Source: Yinghuangia elevatio
GTDB taxonomy: Bacteria > Actinomycetota > Actinomycetes > Streptomycetales > Streptomycetaceae
NCBI RefSeq assembly: GCF_040649515.1
Contig: NZ_JBEZFP010000026.1
Span: forward strand, 1 to 64,000
Length of the DNA stretch: 64,000 nt
Direction: 5' to 3'
The notes under the pieces were generated by a model. The model made no database searches. It was not told the DNA's origin and was given only the letters and a program-made list of their open reading frames with translations. Position 1 is the first letter of the stretch; each line of letters begins with the position of its first letter. Shown here piece after piece: positions 7,891 through 15,998 of the stretch. Made by a program: the position numbers and the translations under genes.

Positions 7891-8046
7891 CTGCGTTTCC
7901 CGGGCAAGGGCGCGGACGCGGGACCGAGGTCGGCACCTTGGCGCCACGCCAATCCGGCATCTTCGGCGTTGGAGCGGCTGCGGTGCCGCAGCTTGACGTG
8001 CGGGTCGCGCTTGCGTCGGTTGGGGGCGTGCTGTTTGCTCCAGCGC

Positions 8047-8811
8047 ATGAACGCCAAGGATCAGCGCGTCGCGGTCGTCACGGGTGCGAGCAGTGGCATC
8101 GGTGCCGCGAGCGCCCGCGGGTTGGCCGCCGTGGGGTATGCCGTCGTCCTGACCGCGCGCCGCGCCGAGCGGATCGAGGCCATCGCGAAGGAGCTGCGGG
8201 ACGCGGGGCATGCGGCTTCGGCGCACCGGCTCGATGTCACCGACCGTGCGGCGGTGAACGCGTTCGCGGGGTCGCTGGCGCGGTGCGATGTGCTGGTGGC
8301 CAACGCGGGAGCGGCGTACGGCGCCGATCCGGTGGAGTCCGGGGATCCGGCGGACTGGCTCGCGATGTACCAGGTCAACGTGCTCGGCACGCTGCACACC
8401 ACGCAGGCGCTGCTGCCCGCGCTGATCGCGTCGGGGGCGGGGACCGTCGTGGTCATGTCGTCGACGGCAGCCCATCAGGCGTACGAGGGCGGCGGCGGGT
8501 ACGTCGCGGCCAAGCACGGCACCCATGCGATCGCGGCCACGCTGCGCCTGGAGCTGAACGGGCGTCCGGTCCGCGTCATCGAGCTGGCGCCCGGCATGGT
8601 CCGGACCGACGAGTTCGCGGTCAACCGCATGCGCGGCGACAGCGACCGGGCTGCGGCGGTGTACGCGGGGGTCGACGAGCCGCTGACCGCCGAGGACGTC
8701 GCCGACGCGGTGGTCTGGGCGGTCACCCGGCCCGCGCACGTCAACGTGGACCTGATGGTGCTCCGGCCGCTCGCGCAGGCCGCGCAGCACAAGGTGCACC
8801 GGAAGCACTGA
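8047..8811 (+). CDS. Short-chain dehydrogenase/reductase
   Basis: NAD(P)-dependent oxidoreductase of 254 residues with a classical SDR layout. The cofactor loop TGASSGIG is at 12-19, NAG follows DVLVAN near 85-90, and the catalytic set is S138/S139, Y152 and K156. The loop ELAPGMVRTDEF follows strand 6. The segment ARRAERIE after strand 2 suggests NADPH preference. Substrate is unknown; the closest general type is YdfG-like serine/3-hydroxy acid dehydrogenases. It has no obvious Shine-Dalgarno at ATG 8047. It may be governed by the structured leader ending 157 bases upstream. It converges on pdxH with 9 bases between stops. Confidence 0.88.
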   Translation: MNAKDQRVAVVTGASSGIGAASARGLAAVGYAVVLTARRAERIEAIAKELRDAGHAASAHRLDVTDRAAVNAFAGSLARCDVLVANAGAAYGADPVESGDPADWLAMYQVNVLGTLHTTQALLPALIASGAGTVVVMSSTAAHQAYEGGGGYVAAKHGTHAIAATLRLELNGRPVRVIELAPGMVRTDEFAVNRMRGDSDRAAAVYAGVDEPLTAEDVADAVVWAVTRPAHVNVDLMVLRPLAQAAQHKVHRKH

Positions 8812-8820
8812 CTCAGGAGC

Positions 8821-9489
8821 TCAGGGGCTCAGGCGCTCGATCACCCAGGTGTCGGCCTCGCGGCGGTAGCGCAGGCGGTCGTGGAGGCGGTTCTCGCGGC
8901 CCTGCCAGAACTCGACGGCGTCCGGCACCACGCGGATGCCGCCCCAGAACGGCGGCACCGGAACGTCCGAGCCCTCCGGGTGGCGGGCCTCCAGCTCCGC
9001 GTACCGTTTCTCCAGGTCCTCGCGCGACGCGACGACGCTGGACTGCGCGCTCGCCCAGGCCCCGATGCGCGAGCCGTACGGCCGGGACCGGAAGTACGCC
9101 GCGGTCCGCTCCGCCGGCACCCGCTCCGCCGACCCCGTCACGATGACCTGCCGGTCCATCGCGTGCCACGGGAAGAGCAGGCTCACGTACGGGTTCGCGG
9201 TCAGTTCGCGGCCCTTGCGGGAGTCGTAGTTGGTGTAGAAGACGAAGCCGTCCTCGCCGTACTCCTTGAGCAGCACCGTCCGGGTGCTCGGTCGCCCGTC
9301 CGGCGACGCGGTCGCCACCACCATCGCGTTGGGCTCCGGCAGGTCGGCTGCCACGACCTCGGCGAGCCAGCGGGCGAACAGCGGCATGGGCGCGGGGGTC
9401 AGCGAGGCTTCGTCGATGCCTTCGTTGCGGTATTGGCGGCGCATCGCCATGAGGTCGTCGAGGTCCACGGTTCCTTGGTAGCACCCCAT
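8821..9489 (-). CDS. pdxH: Pyridoxamine 5'-phosphate oxidase
   Basis: FMN enzyme making pyridoxal 5'-phosphate from PNP or PMP in the cytoplasm. The 222-residue protein carries the PdxH hallmarks MRRQYRNEGIDEASL, EPNAMVVATASPDGRPSTRTVLLKEY, FVFYTNYDSRKGREL, RQVIVTGSAERV, and the C-terminal EFWQGRENRLHDRLRYRR that binds FMN and PLP. Start ATG 9489 is chosen; an upstream GTG would add a few residues without a better ribosome site. The gene is divergent from citrate synthase with a 378-base control region between them. Confidence 0.95.
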   Translation of the reverse strand: MGCYQGTVDLDDLMAMRRQYRNEGIDEASLTPAPMPLFARWLAEVVAADLPEPNAMVVATASPDGRPSTRTVLLKEYGEDGFVFYTNYDSRKGRELTANPYVSLLFPWHAMDRQVIVTGSAERVPAERTAAYFRSRPYGSRIGAWASAQSSVVASREDLEKRYAELEARHPEGSDVPVPPFWGGIRVVPDAVEFWQGRENRLHDRLRYRREADTWVIERLSP

Positions 9490-9614
9490 GCCCGGGCACA
9501 CCGAAACCACGGGGGTACAGGTCCGAACGAGTGACACCCATTCGTGCGAATCGGCACGTTGACGAGCGGTTGTGTGCCGGAGTTCACGTGGTCGTCGGCT
9601 GCCTTGTCTAGGTC

Positions 9615-9632
9615 ATCTCGACATCAAGAGAT
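9615..9632. promoter_or_regulatory. MarR/TamR-type operator-like palindrome upstream of citA
   Basis: ATCTCGACATCAAGAGAT contains TCTCGACATCAAGA, close to the symmetric TCTTGAYRTCAAGA pattern used by several actinobacterial MarR proteins. From established work, TamR of S. coelicolor controls TCA-cycle genes including citrate synthase, so this is a reasonable candidate. It lies 236 bases before the citA start. The rest of 9490-9867 shows only a short repeat (acaagtcaccacaagtca) just before the gene. Confidence 0.4.
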
Positions 9633-9867
9633 ATTGTTGCCTGTCGACAACCGTCGCCCACAACTTCACAGGCGAAGCCACAACACGCGCGCTTCGCCCA
9701 ACCACCGATTCGCAGCCCTACGGGGATGTCCGCCAGCCCGCGCAGTAACGATCTTGCGCCGGGGTTCCGGGCCTTTCCGGGGGAAGACAGGTTGTGGTAA
9801 CGCGGGGTATGAAAGACCCGGCCACAAGTCACCACAAGTCAGTCGAGATCGCATGAGGAGCCGCCTG

Positions 9868-10980
9868 ATGTCCGACTTCGTACCCGGGCTCGAAGGAGTC
9901 ATAGCGTTCGAAACGGAGATCGCCGAACCCGACAAGGAGGGCGGCGCGCTCCGCTACCGCGGCGTGGACATCGAAGATCTCGTCGGGCGCGTCTCCTTCG
10001 GCAACGTCTGGGGGCTCCTCGTCGACGGCGCCTTCAACCCCGGCCTCCCGCCCGCGGAGTCGTTCCCGATTCCCATCCACTCCGGCGACATCCGCGTGGA
10101 CGTGCAGAGCGCGCTGGCCATGCTCGCCCCGGTGTGGGGATTGAAACCGCTGCACGACATCGACGACATGCAGGCCCGCGACGACCTGGCCCGTGCCGCC
10201 GTCATGGCGCTGTCGTACGTCGCCCAGTCGGCCCGCGGCCTGGACAAGCCGATGGTCCCGCAACGCGAGGTCGACAAGGCCGACACGATCGTCGAGCGGT
10301 TCATGATCCGCTGGCGCGGTGAGCCGGACCCGAAGCACGTCAAGGCCGTCGACGCCTACTGGACGTCGGCCGCCGAGCACGGCATGAACGCCTCCACGTT
10401 CACCGCCCGCGTCATCGCCGGAACCGGTGCCGACGTCGCGGCGTGCCTGTCGGGCGCGGTCGGCGCCATGTCGGGCCCGCTGCACGGCGGCGCGCCCTCG
10501 CGCGTGCTGGGCATGATCGAGGAGATCGAGCGCAGCGGCGACGCGACCCAGTACGTCAAGGGCGTGCTGGACCGCGGCGAACGCCTGATGGGCTTCGGCC
10601 ACCGCGTGTACCGCGCGGAGGACCCGCGTGCGCGCGTGCTGCGGCGTACCGCCAAGGAGCTCGGCGCGCCGCGCTACGAGGTCGCCGCGGCGCTGGAGCA
10701 GGCCGCGCTGGACGAGCTGCACGCCCGTCGTCCGGACCGCGTCCTGGCCACCAACGTGGAGTTCTGGGCCGCGGTGGTCCTGGACTTCGCCGAGGTGCCG
10801 GCCAACATGTTCACCTCGATGTTCACCTGCGCCCGCACCGCCGGGTGGAGCGCGCACATCCTGGAGCACAAGCGCACGTCGCGCCTGGTGCGCCCGTCGG
10901 CCCGCTACATCGGCCCGGGTTCGCGCCCGATCACCGATGTCGCCGGGTACGACGACACGGTGCCGAACGTCAAGCAGTAG
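9868..10980 (+). CDS. citA: Citrate synthase (citrate synthase 2 type)
   Basis: Condenses acetyl-CoA and oxaloacetate. The 370-residue protein lacks the N-terminal zinc domain of hexameric types and matches actinobacterial citrate synthase 2. Visible motifs: ALRYRGVDIEDL, GPLHGGAPSRVLGM with one catalytic His, MGFGHRVYRAEDPRA with the second, and NVEFWAAVVL followed by the CARTAGWSAHILEH active-site stretch holding arginine and histidine. The ATG at 9868 follows GAGGAG by 7 bases. The upstream control region holds a MarR/TamR-like palindrome. It ends before a strong bidirectional terminator. A 2-methylcitrate role is less likely because no prp genes adjoin it. Confidence 0.93.
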   Translation: MSDFVPGLEGVIAFETEIAEPDKEGGALRYRGVDIEDLVGRVSFGNVWGLLVDGAFNPGLPPAESFPIPIHSGDIRVDVQSALAMLAPVWGLKPLHDIDDMQARDDLARAAVMALSYVAQSARGLDKPMVPQREVDKADTIVERFMIRWRGEPDPKHVKAVDAYWTSAAEHGMNASTFTARVIAGTGADVAACLSGAVGAMSGPLHGGAPSRVLGMIEEIERSGDATQYVKGVLDRGERLMGFGHRVYRAEDPRARVLRRTAKELGAPRYEVAAALEQAALDELHARRPDRVLATNVEFWAAVVLDFAEVPANMFTSMFTCARTAGWSAHILEHKRTSRLVRPSARYIGPGSRPITDVAGYDDTVPNVKQ

Positions 10981-10992
10981 CAGGACCCCGTA

Positions 10993-11026
10993 CGACCGCA
11001 GGACCCGCACGACCGCAGGACCCGCA
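10993..11026 (+). repeat. Two tandem 17-bp repeats
   Basis: Two perfect copies of CGACCGCAGGACCCGCA lie directly after the citA stop codon. Function unknown; likely slippage-derived. Confidence 0.7.
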
Positions 11027-11069
11027 GCACCTGCCTGGTACGGATTCTCGACCCGTATCCGCGCATCGC

Positions 11070-11102
11070 ACGGCCCGCCTCCCCACAAGGGAGGCGGGCC
11101 GT
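11070..11102. terminator. Strong bidirectional terminator
   Basis: Fourteen perfect base pairs (11070-11083 with 11089-11102) around a 5-base loop, placed between convergent citA and the CU044_5270-type gene. Confidence 0.8.
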
Positions 11103-11104
11103 CG

Positions 11105-11194
11105 TCGTTGGTGCCGTTGCCGCGCCGTGTCGCGCTGTGCCGTGTCGCGTTGCGTTGCGTCGCGCTGTTTCGTGTCGCGTTGGGTTGCGTCGCG
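11105..11194. repeat. Degenerate GTGTCGCGTTGCG-type repeats
   Basis: About seven imperfect copies of a 10-13 base motif (gtgtcgcgttgcg and variants) fill the gap between the terminator and the convergent gene stop. No coding sense is visible. Confidence 0.45.
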
Positions 11195-12331
11195 TCAGGC
11201 CGCGGGCCCTCCCGACGGCACCGCACGCGTCGGGTCACCGGGCGCGAGCGGCGGGGTGTCGCCCGCACGGTCGACGATGCCGCGGTGCACGATCGCGGTG
11301 CTGTCCAGCACCTGTCCCTTCTTCACCGCGATCTCGTCGTTGTCGCGGGCCGCGACGTCGCGCCAGCCGAGCAGTTCCGCGGTGTCCGGGTCGAAGATCC
11401 ACTCCTCTCGGGAGCCCTGCGCCGCGACCATGGCCACCGCGACACCCGGCCGCCCGAGGGCGTCGGTGGCGTTCGGGACGACGGTGACGCCGGGCAGCTC
11501 GGCCGCCGCGCGGAACAGCGCCGCGGAGAACTCGGGCGGCATGACGCCGGCCCGCAGGATGTCGCCGATGAGCGTGAACACCCTTTGGTCGGGCGGGTTG
11601 TCGTTGGGTTGGGCGAGTTCGCGCAGTTGCCCCAGCAAAGTGCCGGGGTCGGTCGACAGGGATTCCAAAAAGCGGTACCCGGGGTGGCCGGAGATCTTCT
11701 CCCCGGGTGCGGGCGCGGTTACCGAATCGCGGAACTCGCTGCCGTTCCCGGAGCGCATCAGCATCTCGCCGGTGCCGGTCACCGGACGCCACACCTCGTT
11801 CTTCGAGGGAGGCATCAGGGTCGTGCGGTACTTCCCGTCGACCATCTCGATCTTCGCGCTCGCGCCCCACGTCTCGATGTACTCGTACTGGTCGTCGCGC
11901 ACCGGGACTTCGGCCTTCGCCCCGGCCACCAGCGCGGCCCGGGCCAGCAGGCCGGCGGCGGCGTCGCGGTCCGCCGCGGAGACCGTCGGCCGCGAGGACG
12001 GCCCCTCGATCACCGCGGCGCCGACGACCACGGCACCCGCGACGGCCGCGGCGACCGCCGGGGCGATCAGCGTCCAGCGGAGGCGCGCGCCGCCGGGGGC
12101 CCGCGAGGGCCTCCGTGACGGGGCCGGGACGGTCTCGCGTTCGATCTCGCTCATCAGGTGCTCCCTCAGCTGCTGGTGGCGGCCGAGGGGAAGGCCCGGT
12201 ACGTCCGCTCCGGGTGCCAGCCGCGCCACGTCGCGCTCATCGGCGACCGTGCCCGCGTCGCTGCCCGTGCCCGTGTCCGGTGCTGCGCCGCTCCCGAACG
12301 CCCGTACTTCGTACGGTGGTTCCGGCTTCAT
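11195..12331 (-). CDS. CU044_5270-type membrane-anchored protein coupled to ECF sigma
   Basis: A 378-residue protein with a cytoplasmic N-terminus (about 1-80), one membrane segment (about 86-108, WTLIAPAVAAAVAGAVVVGAAVI) and a large exported domain. The exported part contains DDQYEYIETWG, REEWIFDPDTAELLGW and the C-terminal DSTAIVHRGIVD, typical of the CU044_5270 family found beside actinobacterial ECF sigma genes. The ATG overlaps the sigma stop (ATGA) and has GGAGG 5 bases upstream, so translation is coupled. The family role is unproven; an envelope sensor that acts with the sigma factor is the usual inference. Confidence 0.8.
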   Translation of the reverse strand: MKPEPPYEVRAFGSGAAPDTGTGSDAGTVADERDVARLAPGADVPGLPLGRHQQLREHLMSEIERETVPAPSRRPSRAPGGARLRWTLIAPAVAAAVAGAVVVGAAVIEGPSSRPTVSAADRDAAAGLLARAALVAGAKAEVPVRDDQYEYIETWGASAKIEMVDGKYRTTLMPPSKNEVWRPVTGTGEMLMRSGNGSEFRDSVTAPAPGEKISGHPGYRFLESLSTDPGTLLGQLRELAQPNDNPPDQRVFTLIGDILRAGVMPPEFSAALFRAAAELPGVTVVPNATDALGRPGVAVAMVAAQGSREEWIFDPDTAELLGWRDVAARDNDEIAVKKGQVLDSTAIVHRGIVDRAGDTPPLAPGDPTRAVPSGGPAA

Positions 12332-13131
12332 GGTGTCCTCCCCTGGGGCTGTGCCCCCGACCGGACCGCCGCGTGGCGGTCACCTGTCGCCTGTCCGCCG
12401 AGCCGACGGGGTTCCCGGTCCGTTCGCCGTTGCCGGAGCTCGTCCTGCGTGAGTTCGCGCAGCCGCTTGCGGGCGCGCGAAAGGCGGGACTTCACGGTGC
12501 CGACCCGCACCCCGAGGGCCTCGGCAGCCTCCGCGTACCCGAGGCCGGACCACACGACGAGCGCGACGACTTCCCGCTCGTTGCGGCCGAGGCGGTCCAA
12601 CGCCGCGCGGGCCGCGGCCAGTTGCTCGGCGAGGTCGGCGCGCTCGACCACGTCGTCCGCGAAGTCGGGTACGTCGCCGCGCGGCGGCAACCGGTCGAGT
12701 GCCGCGCGGTGCCGCCGGGCCGACCGGGCGGTATTGCGCAGGACGTTGGTCGCGATGCCGAACAGCCAGGAGCGCAGCCCGTCGTACGCTTCGCCACCCG
12801 GGGCGCCGGGCGGCCCGTCCCGGGTACGGCGTGCCGCCCCGTCGGCGTGCCCGCCCCTCCCGTCCGTACTGCCGGAACCGTCGCCGTGGGCATTTGGCTC
12901 GTCGCCCTCGCGCTCGGCGTCCTCGTCGTCGCCCTCGCCCTCGTCGGGCCGCAACTTGGCACGCAGCCGCCAGGCCTCCAGGTAGGTGAGCGATACGACG
13001 TCCTCGGCAGTCGCCCAGTCGGCGGTGACGCGCAGGGCGTAGCGGTGGATCGCCCCCGCATAGCTGTCGAACAGGGTGGCGAACGCGGCTGGATCGCCCT
13101 CGCGTGCCCTGGTCCGGAGAGATCGGTTCAT
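12328..13131 (-). CDS. ECF RNA polymerase sigma factor with insertion in region 2
   Basis: Extracytoplasmic-function sigma factor of 267 residues. Region 2 begins AREGDPAAFATLFDSYAGAIHRYALRVTADWATAEDVVSLTYLEAWR; region 4 is LDRLGRNEREVVALVVWSGLGYAEAAEALGVRVGTVKSRLSRARKRL. Between the conserved YLEAWR and the YDGLRSWLFGIATNVLRN segment lies an unusual 50-residue acidic, glycine-rich insert (EGEGDDEDAEREGDEP...). The ATG at 13131 is preferred because the sigma domain starts at once; a GTG at 13179 would add 16 residues. The downstream partner is start/stop-coupled. No classical anti-sigma factor is adjacent. Confidence 0.85.
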   Translation of the reverse strand: MNRSLRTRAREGDPAAFATLFDSYAGAIHRYALRVTADWATAEDVVSLTYLEAWRLRAKLRPDEGEGDDEDAEREGDEPNAHGDGSGSTDGRGGHADGAARRTRDGPPGAPGGEAYDGLRSWLFGIATNVLRNTARSARRHRAALDRLPPRGDVPDFADDVVERADLAEQLAAARAALDRLGRNEREVVALVVWSGLGYAEAAEALGVRVGTVKSRLSRARKRLRELTQDELRQRRTDREPRRLGGQATGDRHAAVRSGAQPQGRTP

Positions 13132-13880
13132 GCCTCGACCTGTCCGCAGCGCGTCATGGGTTCCCATGGCGCTCGTCACACTGCGCGATCCGGGTCAACT
13201 GGCCTACGCCGCCCCCGGGTTGCCCGCGCAGCAGGTTGTCGGCCACGACTGCCGCCCCCCGCGACGACCGCCGCAGCGGCCACGACCGCCAATGCCTCTT
13301 CTGCGGGTTCCCCCACGGCCGCCTCCCCTGCCGACGCCCGACCGCCACGTGATCAGTGTCGAGAACAGTACGTCGACGCTGCCGTCCCGGGCGGGCCCCG
13401 CCCTCGGACCGGCCCGCTTCCCGCCCCGGGTTCCGGCCCTCGCCCCGGTTCCTGCCCTGGTCTCGCCCTGCCCCTACGCGTCCCTGCCGCTTTGTCCCCG
13501 CCTCCCCGTCCCCGCCGGTCCCCACCCGGCGCGGATCCCGTCCCATGCCCGGATATCGTCGATGCGGACGGGAGCGGGGAGCCTGCCGATCGTCCACGTC
13601 GGTCCGGGAAAGCCGACCGCCCTCCCCTGGCAGGTGGGAGGGCGGGTGCTGGTCAGTGCGGCAGGCCACGACCGGTTGAGCTATGAGCCGCCTGACGTTT
13701 CATCAGACTGCCCTTTGTTCCGCCTGACCGACCTGCACTTCCGTCCACGTGGCTCGTGGTTCGGTGGCGTCGGGCCGGTCCAGATCTACCCGGAAGAATA
13801 CTCATCTGTCATGGGATGACCGGATAACCCCGGTTTCGTCGGCGAGTTCCCTTCCGAACTGACCGACAATGCCCCTTTCT
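13132..13880. other. Gene-poor region upstream of ECF sigma gene
   Basis: About 750 bases without a credible gene. The first half is GC-rich low-complexity DNA (repeated ccgcc/ccccgg runs); open frames here lack ribosome sites and recognisable domains. GC content falls from about 13680 onward. An imperfect dyad CTGACGTTTCATCAG lies at 13692-13706. The sigma promoter should lie in the first 200 bases but is not obvious. Confidence 0.5.
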
Positions 13881-13915
13881 TGGGTCTTGACAGACCCAGC
13901 GGCATCCGTTAACTA
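13881..13915 (+). promoter_or_regulatory. Promoter with operator-like palindrome over the -35 box
   Basis: A perfect TTGACA (13887-13892) is followed after 17 bases by TAACTA (13910-13915). The -35 box lies inside a perfect palindrome, TGGGTCT-TGAC-AGACCCA (13881-13898). A consensus -35 hexamer with symmetric flanks suggests a repressor-controlled promoter firing rightward with no gene behind it. Confidence 0.45.
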
Positions 13916-13921
13916 CCCACT

Positions 13922-14049
13922 CAAATATCGGACATCTAGCACTATTACTGACAGATCCTTACCTATCAGTCAAGTTCGGTTCACCAGATCGCCGTACCCG
14001 GCCATGGATGCCCATCGGCCCCGACGGCAAACCGCGCCGTCGGGGCCGA
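13922..14049 (+). ncRNA. Candidate small RNA
   Basis: From the predicted start near 13922 to the hairpin at 14015-14049 is about 128 bases without a plausible ORF and with lower GC than its surroundings. An internal stem pairs 13947-13953 with 13964-13970, one mismatch. Promoter, internal stem and terminator together fit an intergenic sRNA. No family is recognised. Confidence 0.35.
14015..14049. terminator. Strong hairpin terminator
   Basis: Fourteen perfect base pairs (14015-14028 with 14036-14049) around a 7-base loop. It terminates the reverse-strand amine oxidase gene (stop at 14117) and would also end a rightward transcript from the 13.9-kb promoter. Confidence 0.7.
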
Positions 14050-14116
14050 AAGGTACGTCGCACGTCGTCGGCCGCCCGCCGGGCAACAGGGGCGCACAGG
14101 ACGACAAATCAGATTG

Positions 14117-15778
14117 TCAGCGGAGATCCGCCAGGACCTCGTTCGCGGCCCGCTCGCCCTCGACCGCCCCGCCGTTCATGAAGCCCTGGAAGTCGTACGA
14201 CGTGTGCTCGCCGCCGATGTGCACGTTGCCCTGCCGCGTGCCCTCGTAGCCCGCGTACCGGTGCAGGTAGGAGACCGGCCAGTACGAGTAAGCCCCCAGT
14301 GAGTAGGGGTTCTTGTGCCACGCCGACAGCTGCGCCTTGCCCGTCCAGGCCGCACGCGTGCCGGGGAAGACCGTGTCGATCTGGGCCAGGTACGCCGCCG
14401 CCGTCGACCGCACCACCGGGTCGCTGTCGGTGTTGAACGGGCCGCCGGGGTTGAGGCCGTGGGCAAGGCTGCCGCCGCCGTACTGGATCAGCACACCCCC
14501 GGCGCCGGGCTGCGCCTTCGTCGTGTCCCAGGTCTGCTGGAACGGCAGGTCGGTGAAGCAGTCGCCCGCCGCGACGCCCGGCCAGGCGCCCGTACCGCGC
14601 CACGGGCGGCCGGTGAACTTCATGTTCAGCTTGGTGACATATCCCATGCGGGCGTCGCGCAGCAGGTTCGTCATCAGCGGGTCGAAGCCGGCACGCGACA
14701 GGTCAAGGCCCTGGAGGATCGGCAGCGGCACCGTGATGATCGTGTGATCGGCCGTGACCGTCCTGGTCGTTCCGCCGTTGTCGAAGGTCAGCGTCTGGGT
14801 GCCGTCCGCGTTCGCGCGGACCGCGACCAGCCGGTGGTCCATCCGGATCGCACCCGACGGCAGAGCAGCCGCCATGGCCTGCGTCACCTGGTCGTTGCCC
14901 CCGACGACGTGGTAGCGCTCGTTCGACCCGCCCCAGATGTTGAAGTGCCCGGGGTTGCTCTGCCAGCCGAGCATGCAGACCGCGGCGAACGCCGACTGGT
15001 CGACGGTGTCCGCGCCGTATTCGACGTTGTACGCGACATCGAGGAACTGCCCGAGCCGGGAAGCGTATCCGCCCGGCACGCGGGACTCGATCCACGCCCG
15101 CAGGTTCATGTTGGACAGCGCCACACCGGTAGGCGTCGCGTTGTTCCACATCACGTCCCCGGCTTGCTGGTAGTCGCGCCGGACCGCCTGGTACATCGCC
15201 TTGAAGTCCTCGTCGGCCTGCGAGCGCGCGTAGTAGCCGTTGTCGAACCACAGCGTCTCGACCGCCCCGGCCGGGCCGGCGGCGGCGAAGTCCACCGTGG
15301 ACAGCCCGAACCGGCGGCACAGCTCCAGGATCTTCTTGTGGCCGGTGTCGATGAGTTCGCCGCCGATCTCCGACGTCTGCCCGCCGCCCCAGTAGGTCCG
15401 CTGGGTGTACATGCGCCCGCCGACCCGGGTCGGATTCGCCTCGTAGACCGTGGCCGCGACGCCGGAGTCGGCGAGCGTCAGGGCCGCCGTGAGACCGGAT
15501 ACGCCCGCCCCGATGATCGCGACGCGGGCATCGGTGTCGATCGGCGGCGTCGGGGTGGCGGCGGTCGCGGGACGCGCCACCGCGGCGGCCCCCAGGCCGA
15601 TGCCGACCCCGACCGCGGCCGCGCGGCGTACGAGCGCGCGGCGGGTGGGGCCGCCCGGTTCGGCGGCGGCCTCGCTCCGCATGCCGCGGAACTCGTCGAC
15701 CGGGATGCGGAGTCGGTCGGCCGAGGCGTGGTCGGCCATCATGCGGCGCAGGGCGTGCATCGGACCGGTGCGGGCCAT
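14117..15778 (-). CDS. Tat-exported flavin-dependent amine oxidase
   Basis: FAD monoamine/polyamine oxidase of 553 residues. Twin arginines at 46-47 and 51-52 followed by AAAVGVGIGLGAAAVARPATAA make a Tat signal, so the folded flavoprotein is exported. The dinucleotide fold begins VAIIGAGVSG (GxGxxG at 90-95) with the acidic end of strand 2 in YEAN and the GGRM motif. The C-terminal GNVHIGGEHTSYDFQGFMNGAVEGE-like stretch is the FAD-closing motif of the family. AAAGGA precedes ATG 15778 by 8 bases. The APC permease lies upstream on the same strand behind a hairpin. Substrate is unknown; an amine or amino acid is likely. A role in amine use is inferred from the permease and PucR neighbours. Confidence 0.88.
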   Translation of the reverse strand: MARTGPMHALRRMMADHASADRLRIPVDEFRGMRSEAAAEPGGPTRRALVRRAAAVGVGIGLGAAAVARPATAATPTPPIDTDARVAIIGAGVSGLTAALTLADSGVAATVYEANPTRVGGRMYTQRTYWGGGQTSEIGGELIDTGHKKILELCRRFGLSTVDFAAAGPAGAVETLWFDNGYYARSQADEDFKAMYQAVRRDYQQAGDVMWNNATPTGVALSNMNLRAWIESRVPGGYASRLGQFLDVAYNVEYGADTVDQSAFAAVCMLGWQSNPGHFNIWGGSNERYHVVGGNDQVTQAMAAALPSGAIRMDHRLVAVRANADGTQTLTFDNGGTTRTVTADHTIITVPLPILQGLDLSRAGFDPLMTNLLRDARMGYVTKLNMKFTGRPWRGTGAWPGVAAGDCFTDLPFQQTWDTTKAQPGAGGVLIQYGGGSLAHGLNPGGPFNTDSDPVVRSTAAAYLAQIDTVFPGTRAAWTGKAQLSAWHKNPYSLGAYSYWPVSYLHRYAGYEGTRQGNVHIGGEHTSYDFQGFMNGGAVEGERAANEVLADLR

Positions 15779-15822
15779 GGAGGGGTCCTTTCGACGGTTC
15801 GGGTGGCGGTGCGGGAAGTGCA

Positions 15823-15898
15823 AAGGCCCCCGGGGCGTACGCGGTGCGGGGGTCCGCCGGATGGGATGCGGCGGTGCTGCGTACGGCCCGAGGGCCTT
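15823..15898 (-). terminator. Long hairpin between permease and amine oxidase genes
   Basis: Twenty-base arms (15823-15842 and 15879-15898) pair at 18 of 20 positions around a 36-base loop. It lies after the permease stop and 45 bases before the amine oxidase start, so it can end the permease transcript or attenuate read-through into the oxidase. Confidence 0.55.
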
Positions 15899-15998
15899 GG
15901 TGACCGCGTCACGCGTCGGCCTGACGTGCAGTCAAGGGCGCTGCGGACGGGGGTTGTTCGGCCAGGTCAGGGTCAGGGGGTCAGAGCCAGGATCAGGG

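Noticed and set aside
13076..13819. Plus-strand frame of 247 codons in the gene-poor gap
   Set aside because: Overlaps the start of the sigma gene, is Pro/Arg-rich without any domain and has no ribosome site.
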